DNA of 7,937 nucleotides from Caldisericota bacterium (lineage in GTDB: Bacteria; CG03; B21-G15), in assembly GCA_003650255.1 (NCBI GenBank), contig QMOP01000057.1:1-7937 (forward strand). The letters run 5' to 3'. The notes beneath the pieces are model-generated. The model saw only the letters and a program-made list of their open reading frames with translations, was not told where the DNA came from and ran no database searches. Of the stretch, positions 5,579-7,937 are shown one piece after another. How positions within the stretch are numbered: the stretch's first letter is position 1; each line of letters begins with the position of its first letter. Both the position numbers and the translations under genes were made by a program.

Positions 5579-7167
5579 AAATCAAGGATGTTTTCAAACC
5601 TTTTCTCGTCAAATTTATGTATCATAGGAATACCAGTAACCTCTTCTGCTCTTTCAGTTAAGGAAGCAAGGTCTGAACGATCAATAAGATTGAGTTTAAA
5701 TTTTTTGCATCCAGCAATCAACTGTTGAAGACCAACCTTTATTCTATCAAAATAAGTATAAACTCCAACAGCAGTCCATGGAAGTTCCTTTCCAAGAACA
5801 TCTCCATACTTCTGTTTTAGTTCAGTTGTTGTTATAAAAAATTTCTCTGGATTATCACTATATCTTTTTGAAAATTGAGGTGGTAGGTCCTCTGCTTCTG
5901 CTAATTTTACAAAATAATCTGCTTTCATTGCCGCTGTTATTGGGGCCCTTGCCATTCCAACCCCTTTTACAATTGGACCATCTCCAAAGTTACTCATTGC
6001 AATTGCTTTAAAAATCTGTGCCTCATTCACAAAACCACCTGCAATCACAATATCAGGAACATATTTCCCTTTTTTCCTTAAAATTTCTACTGCCTTTAAA
6101 ACAATTGCTTCTAAATAAAGAGTAGGGGTTGAACACTCCTGCATCATTGGAACAGGACTCATACCTGTTCCACCGCCTCCTCCATCAAGTGTGAGAAGGT
6201 CAACCTTTGCCTGAGATGCACATTTAAGTATAAACGCAATTGCATATGGATTTGGGGAGCCAGTTTTCAAAAACACCTTTTTTGCTCCAATACTCCTCAA
6301 CCATTCAACATCTTCAACAAAACTCTTAAATTCTGGCATTCCAACCCTTGAATGTCTTTCAAAAGTGTCAAATACTTTATTCTTGAATGCTTCCTGAACC
6401 GCTTCATCTTCAGGGTCAGGAATTACAACATATCCTCTCTTTTTAAGCATTATTGCTTTTTCAAGATCATTTATTCTTACTTCTCCTCCAATATTTTTTG
6501 CTCCTTGTCCCCATTTCCTTTCAATAATATTTACTCCAAGTTTTTTAATAACATACTCGTCAACTCCACCTCTCTGGTCCTCAACATTTGTCTGAACAGC
6601 AATATCACCAAATTCGCCATCCCAGAATTTTCTATAATTTTCAATTCTGAATTTCATCTGAGGAGAATCAAGCACTTTTCCATCTGAACTGTATTTTGTC
6701 TCAGGGTCCATTCCACAGACATTTTCTCCTATTACATCAATTATTCCTGATATTGCTGCTCCTATTGAGAGTCCCTGCCAGTTTCTTTTTGCAACATCTG
6801 TTGACCCAAGTCCTGGAATAAGAACAGGAATCTTTACTTTTACTCCACCAAGAGTTGTTGAGACATCAACATTTGGGAAAAGTGCCTTATCAGAGTCCTC
6901 TTCAATTCCCTTCGCTCCTCTTATCTCAACCATTATTTGAAGGTCTGACCAGTTCAGTCCATAATCCTTATTTGCTGCTGCTGTTGATTCCCCAAATCTT
7001 TCAGGTTCAGGATAAAGAACCTCCCTTCCTCTAAAAGCACTCTTTCCAACTTCACAAAGAACCTTACACTCTCTTATACAGATTGGACACATTCCACTAA
7101 GTGGTGATGGATCCCTGGATCTTAAACTTGTCCCTGTTGTTGAGCGGGCGTTTTCATAAATGTTCAT
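5575..7167 (-). CDS. FMN-binding glutamate synthase family protein with N-terminal four-cysteine motif
   Basis: A 530-residue homologue of the FMN/glutamate-synthesis domain of GltB. Residues about 80-460 carry the TIM-barrel pattern: KIPVLIPGLGST, GENVCGMDPE, LKTGSPNPYAIAFILKCA, the glycine-rich D328-G-G-G-G-G-T-G-M-S-P338, and IVIAGGFVN. Normal GltB adds an amidotransferase domain and a [3Fe-4S] motif (CHxNTCPVGVA type) after the barrel. Both are absent, and the equivalent place reads VKGVGMARAPITAAM (from 400). Instead, C27-x2-C30-x3-C34-x3-C38 lies near the N-terminus and could hold an iron-sulphur cluster. Without a glutaminase domain, ammonia would have to be free or come from a partner; related subunits also act in N-methylglutamate synthesis. 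The exact reaction is therefore open. ATG 7167 follows AGGAGG (7173-7178) and a strong promoter. It is cytoplasmic and monocistronic as far as seen. Confidence 0.85.
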   Translation of the reverse strand: MNIYENARSTTGTSLRSRDPSPLSGMCPICIRECKVLCEVGKSAFRGREVLYPEPERFGESTAAANKDYGLNWSDLQIMVEIRGAKGIEEDSDKALFPNVDVSTTLGGVKVKIPVLIPGLGSTDVAKRNWQGLSIGAAISGIIDVIGENVCGMDPETKYSSDGKVLDSPQMKFRIENYRKFWDGEFGDIAVQTNVEDQRGGVDEYVIKKLGVNIIERKWGQGAKNIGGEVRINDLEKAIMLKKRGYVVIPDPEDEAVQEAFKNKVFDTFERHSRVGMPEFKSFVEDVEWLRSIGAKKVFLKTGSPNPYAIAFILKCASQAKVDLLTLDGGGGGTGMSPVPMMQECSTPTLYLEAIVLKAVEILRKKGKYVPDIVIAGGFVNEAQIFKAIAMSNFGDGPIVKGVGMARAPITAAMKADYFVKLAEAEDLPPQFSKRYSDNPEKFFITTTELKQKYGDVLGKELPWTAVGVYTYFDRIKVGLQQLIAGCKKFKLNLIDRSDLASLTERAEEVTGIPMIHKFDEKRFENILDF

Positions 7168-7197
7168 ATCCCCCTCCTAAAAATTTAAATTTTGAGA

Positions 7198-7225
7198 ATT
7201 ATATTATTTGTTTTGAACTTGTCAA
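7198..7225 (-). promoter_or_regulatory. Near-consensus sigma-70 promoter of the glutamate-synthase-family gene
   Basis: On the minus strand TTGACA (7220-7225) and TATAAT (7198-7203) both match consensus fully, 16 bases apart. Transcription would start near 7191, giving a leader of about 25 bases with AGGAGG at 7173-7178 before ATG 7167. There is no room for a riboswitch. The gene is therefore probably strongly transcribed unless a repressor acts here. Confidence 0.85.
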
Positions 7226-7270
7226 GAATTTTTTACCAGATCTTTCAAATCTTTACCTTGTTACACGTAT

Positions 7271-7292
7271 ACCAAATATTTTCCCATTTGGT
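7271..7292. promoter_or_regulatory. Inverted repeat upstream of the promoter, possible operator
   Basis: ACCAAAT (7271-7277) and ATTTGGT (7286-7292) form a perfect 7-base inverted repeat with an 8-base spacer. A partial direct repeat also spans it: CCAAATAT at 7272 and TCAAATAT at 7292, 20 bases apart, about two helical turns. The centre is about 56 bases upstream of the -35 box at 7220-7225, a position more usual for an activator than a simple repressor. The remaining gap (7293-7430) shows only a 6-base stem at 7410-7425. The binding protein is not known; the neighbouring XRE protein is a candidate only by position. Confidence 0.35.
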
Positions 7293-7409
7293 CAAATATG
7301 AAAATTAAGATAATAAGATTTACATCAATTCCTAAATCGTTGGATTATATCAAGAACATTTTTTATCTTTTTATAGAGTTCTGTAAGATGTCATTTTAAT
7401 ATCATAGGA

Positions 7410-7425
7410 ACTTCTTATTAGAAGT
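7410..7425. other. Short perfect hairpin after the XRE gene
   Basis: ACTTCT (7410-7415) and AGAAGT (7420-7425) pair around a TATT loop, 6 bases after the XRE stop on the minus strand. The stem is short and AT-rich and no T-run follows on that strand, so a terminator role is weak. Confidence 0.25.
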
Positions 7426-7430
7426 CAAAA

Positions 7431-7778
7431 TTATTTCAGTCTCTTTTTTGCTTTCAAAAATGATTCTGCAACGATAAAAAGAATATTTCTCTCTTTTTCA
7501 TTCATTTTATTTAATAACATTGATAATTTTTCTCTCTGAGGATTGTATAAGATGAGTTGCTTTTTTGTAACGGGACCAAGAAGAGCCTGAGGAGGAACAT
7601 TTAAAGCAAGAGCAATCTTTGAAAGAGTTTTTAAACTGCATCCCTGTCTTCCTGTTTCAAGTTTTGCAATATATGTTGGATGAAGATTACACTTTTCAGC
7701 AAGTTCCTCCTGAGTCATTTTCCTTTCTTTTCTATATTTCCTGATATAATTTCCAACTGTTTTAAATAGATTTTCCAT
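7431..7778 (-). CDS. XRE-family helix-turn-helix regulator
   Basis: A 115-residue DNA-binding protein. Residues about 8-65 form a classic Cro/C1-type helix-turn-helix: IRKYRKERKMTQEELAEKC, then NLHPTYIAKLETGRQ with the recognition helix, and LKTLSKIALALNVPPQALL. The remaining 50 residues are charged and helical (NKMNEKERNILFIVAESFLKAKKRL) and may serve dimerisation or partner binding. ATG 7778 follows GGGAGGT at 7784-7790. It could be a stand-alone repressor, or the antitoxin of a toxin-first type II pair, since a RelE-like gene ends 109 bases upstream on the same strand. That gap is wide for a coupled toxin-antitoxin pair, and no clear promoter is seen in it. Its targets may include the region upstream of its own gene or the gap before the glutamate-synthase-family gene. 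Confidence 0.88.
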   Translation of the reverse strand: MENLFKTVGNYIRKYRKERKMTQEELAEKCNLHPTYIAKLETGRQGCSLKTLSKIALALNVPPQALLGPVTKKQLILYNPQREKLSMLLNKMNEKERNILFIVAESFLKAKKRLK

Positions 7779-7887
7779 ATTACACCTCCCTTACTTATTT
7801 TAATAATCCAAAAATATTCTTCCATAGACAGTATTTCATTAAAATTTTTGACAAATAAGGAAAATAAGATTTAAAGTATTTTTAAGA

Positions 7888-7937
7888 CTAGAGTTTTCGG
7901 TAGATTTCTTTTCGGTGTCCTACAGCAAGAATAAGAA
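7888..7937 (-). CDS. RelE/ParE-family toxin, C-terminal end only
   Basis: The minus strand from the window edge reads LILAVGHRKEIYRKL and then TAG (7888-7890). This matches the typical C-terminus of RelE/ParE-superfamily proteins, where a final beta strand is followed by GHR-x-x-x-YR. In RelE-type mRNA interferases this end carries residues that contact RNA on the ribosome; ParE-like relatives act on gyrase, and 15 residues cannot separate them. The rest of the gene lies beyond the window, and so would a RelB-type antitoxin, which normally comes before relE. The XRE gene downstream is the alternative partner. The identification rests on a short but characteristic motif. Confidence 0.65.
   Translation of the reverse strand, partial: LILAVGHRKEIYRKL

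Noticed and set aside
7848..7875. Plus-strand promoter TTGACA with TTTAAA 16 bases later, directed out of the window
   Set aside because: The -35 is perfect but the -10 matches poorly, the region is very AT-rich, and the transcript would run antisense into the RelE-like gene with no plus-strand gene visible.
7894..7916. Two TTTTCGGT copies 15 bases apart
   Set aside because: They lie inside the RelE-like coding end, where they encode parts of HRKE and YRK; two short copies are easily due to chance.

Overview
The window looks like chromosomal DNA from an AT-rich, probably thermophilic bacterium. Arginine is encoded almost only by AGA/AGG, ATA is common for isoleucine, proteins are rich in Lys and Glu, and start sites carry strong AGGAGG-type ribosome binding sites. 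No gene fixes the phylum. The mix of a long-form HisG, a DUF1844 protein, an FMN-domain glutamate synthase homologue and dispersed heptamer repeats would suit an uncultured thermophilic candidate phylum such as WOR-3, but that is a guess.

Layout. Positions 1-997 (+) hold a long coiled coil joined to a RimI-type N-acetyltransferase; an in-frame TAG at 41-43 cuts the coiled-coil frame upstream of the first usable start. Positions 998-1128 hold an imperfect hairpin and ten perfect tandem heptamers of consensus TTYRCYA. Positions 1129-5578 (+) hold six genes, each overlapping the next by 1-22 bases: hisG, gltX, a DUF1844 gene, a secreted TPR protein, a CsgG/LpoB-like lipoprotein and panE. The set mixes histidine biosynthesis, glutamyl-tRNA charging, pantothenate biosynthesis and two small cell-envelope proteins. 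panE runs tail-to-tail, with a 4-base overlap, into a leftward gene (5575-7167) for an FMN-binding glutamate-synthase-family oxidoreductase that has its own near-perfect promoter (TTGACA, 16 bases, TATAAT). Further right on the minus strand are an XRE-family DNA-binding protein (7431-7778) and, cut off by the window edge, the last 15 codons of what looks like a RelE/ParE-family toxin (7888-7937).

The most unusual feature is the TTYRCYA heptamer family. It appears three times in under 4 kb: as a 70-base intergenic array before hisG, in reverse orientation as an in-frame insert in gltX, and as the stretch encoding most of the signal peptide of the CsgG/LpoB-like lipoprotein. Units differ almost only by transitions. 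In the TTYRCYA orientation the motif cannot produce a stop codon in any of the three frames and always encodes the same cyclic hydrophobic heptapeptide. It therefore looks like a dispersed repeat that can enter genes and be adopted as protein sequence.
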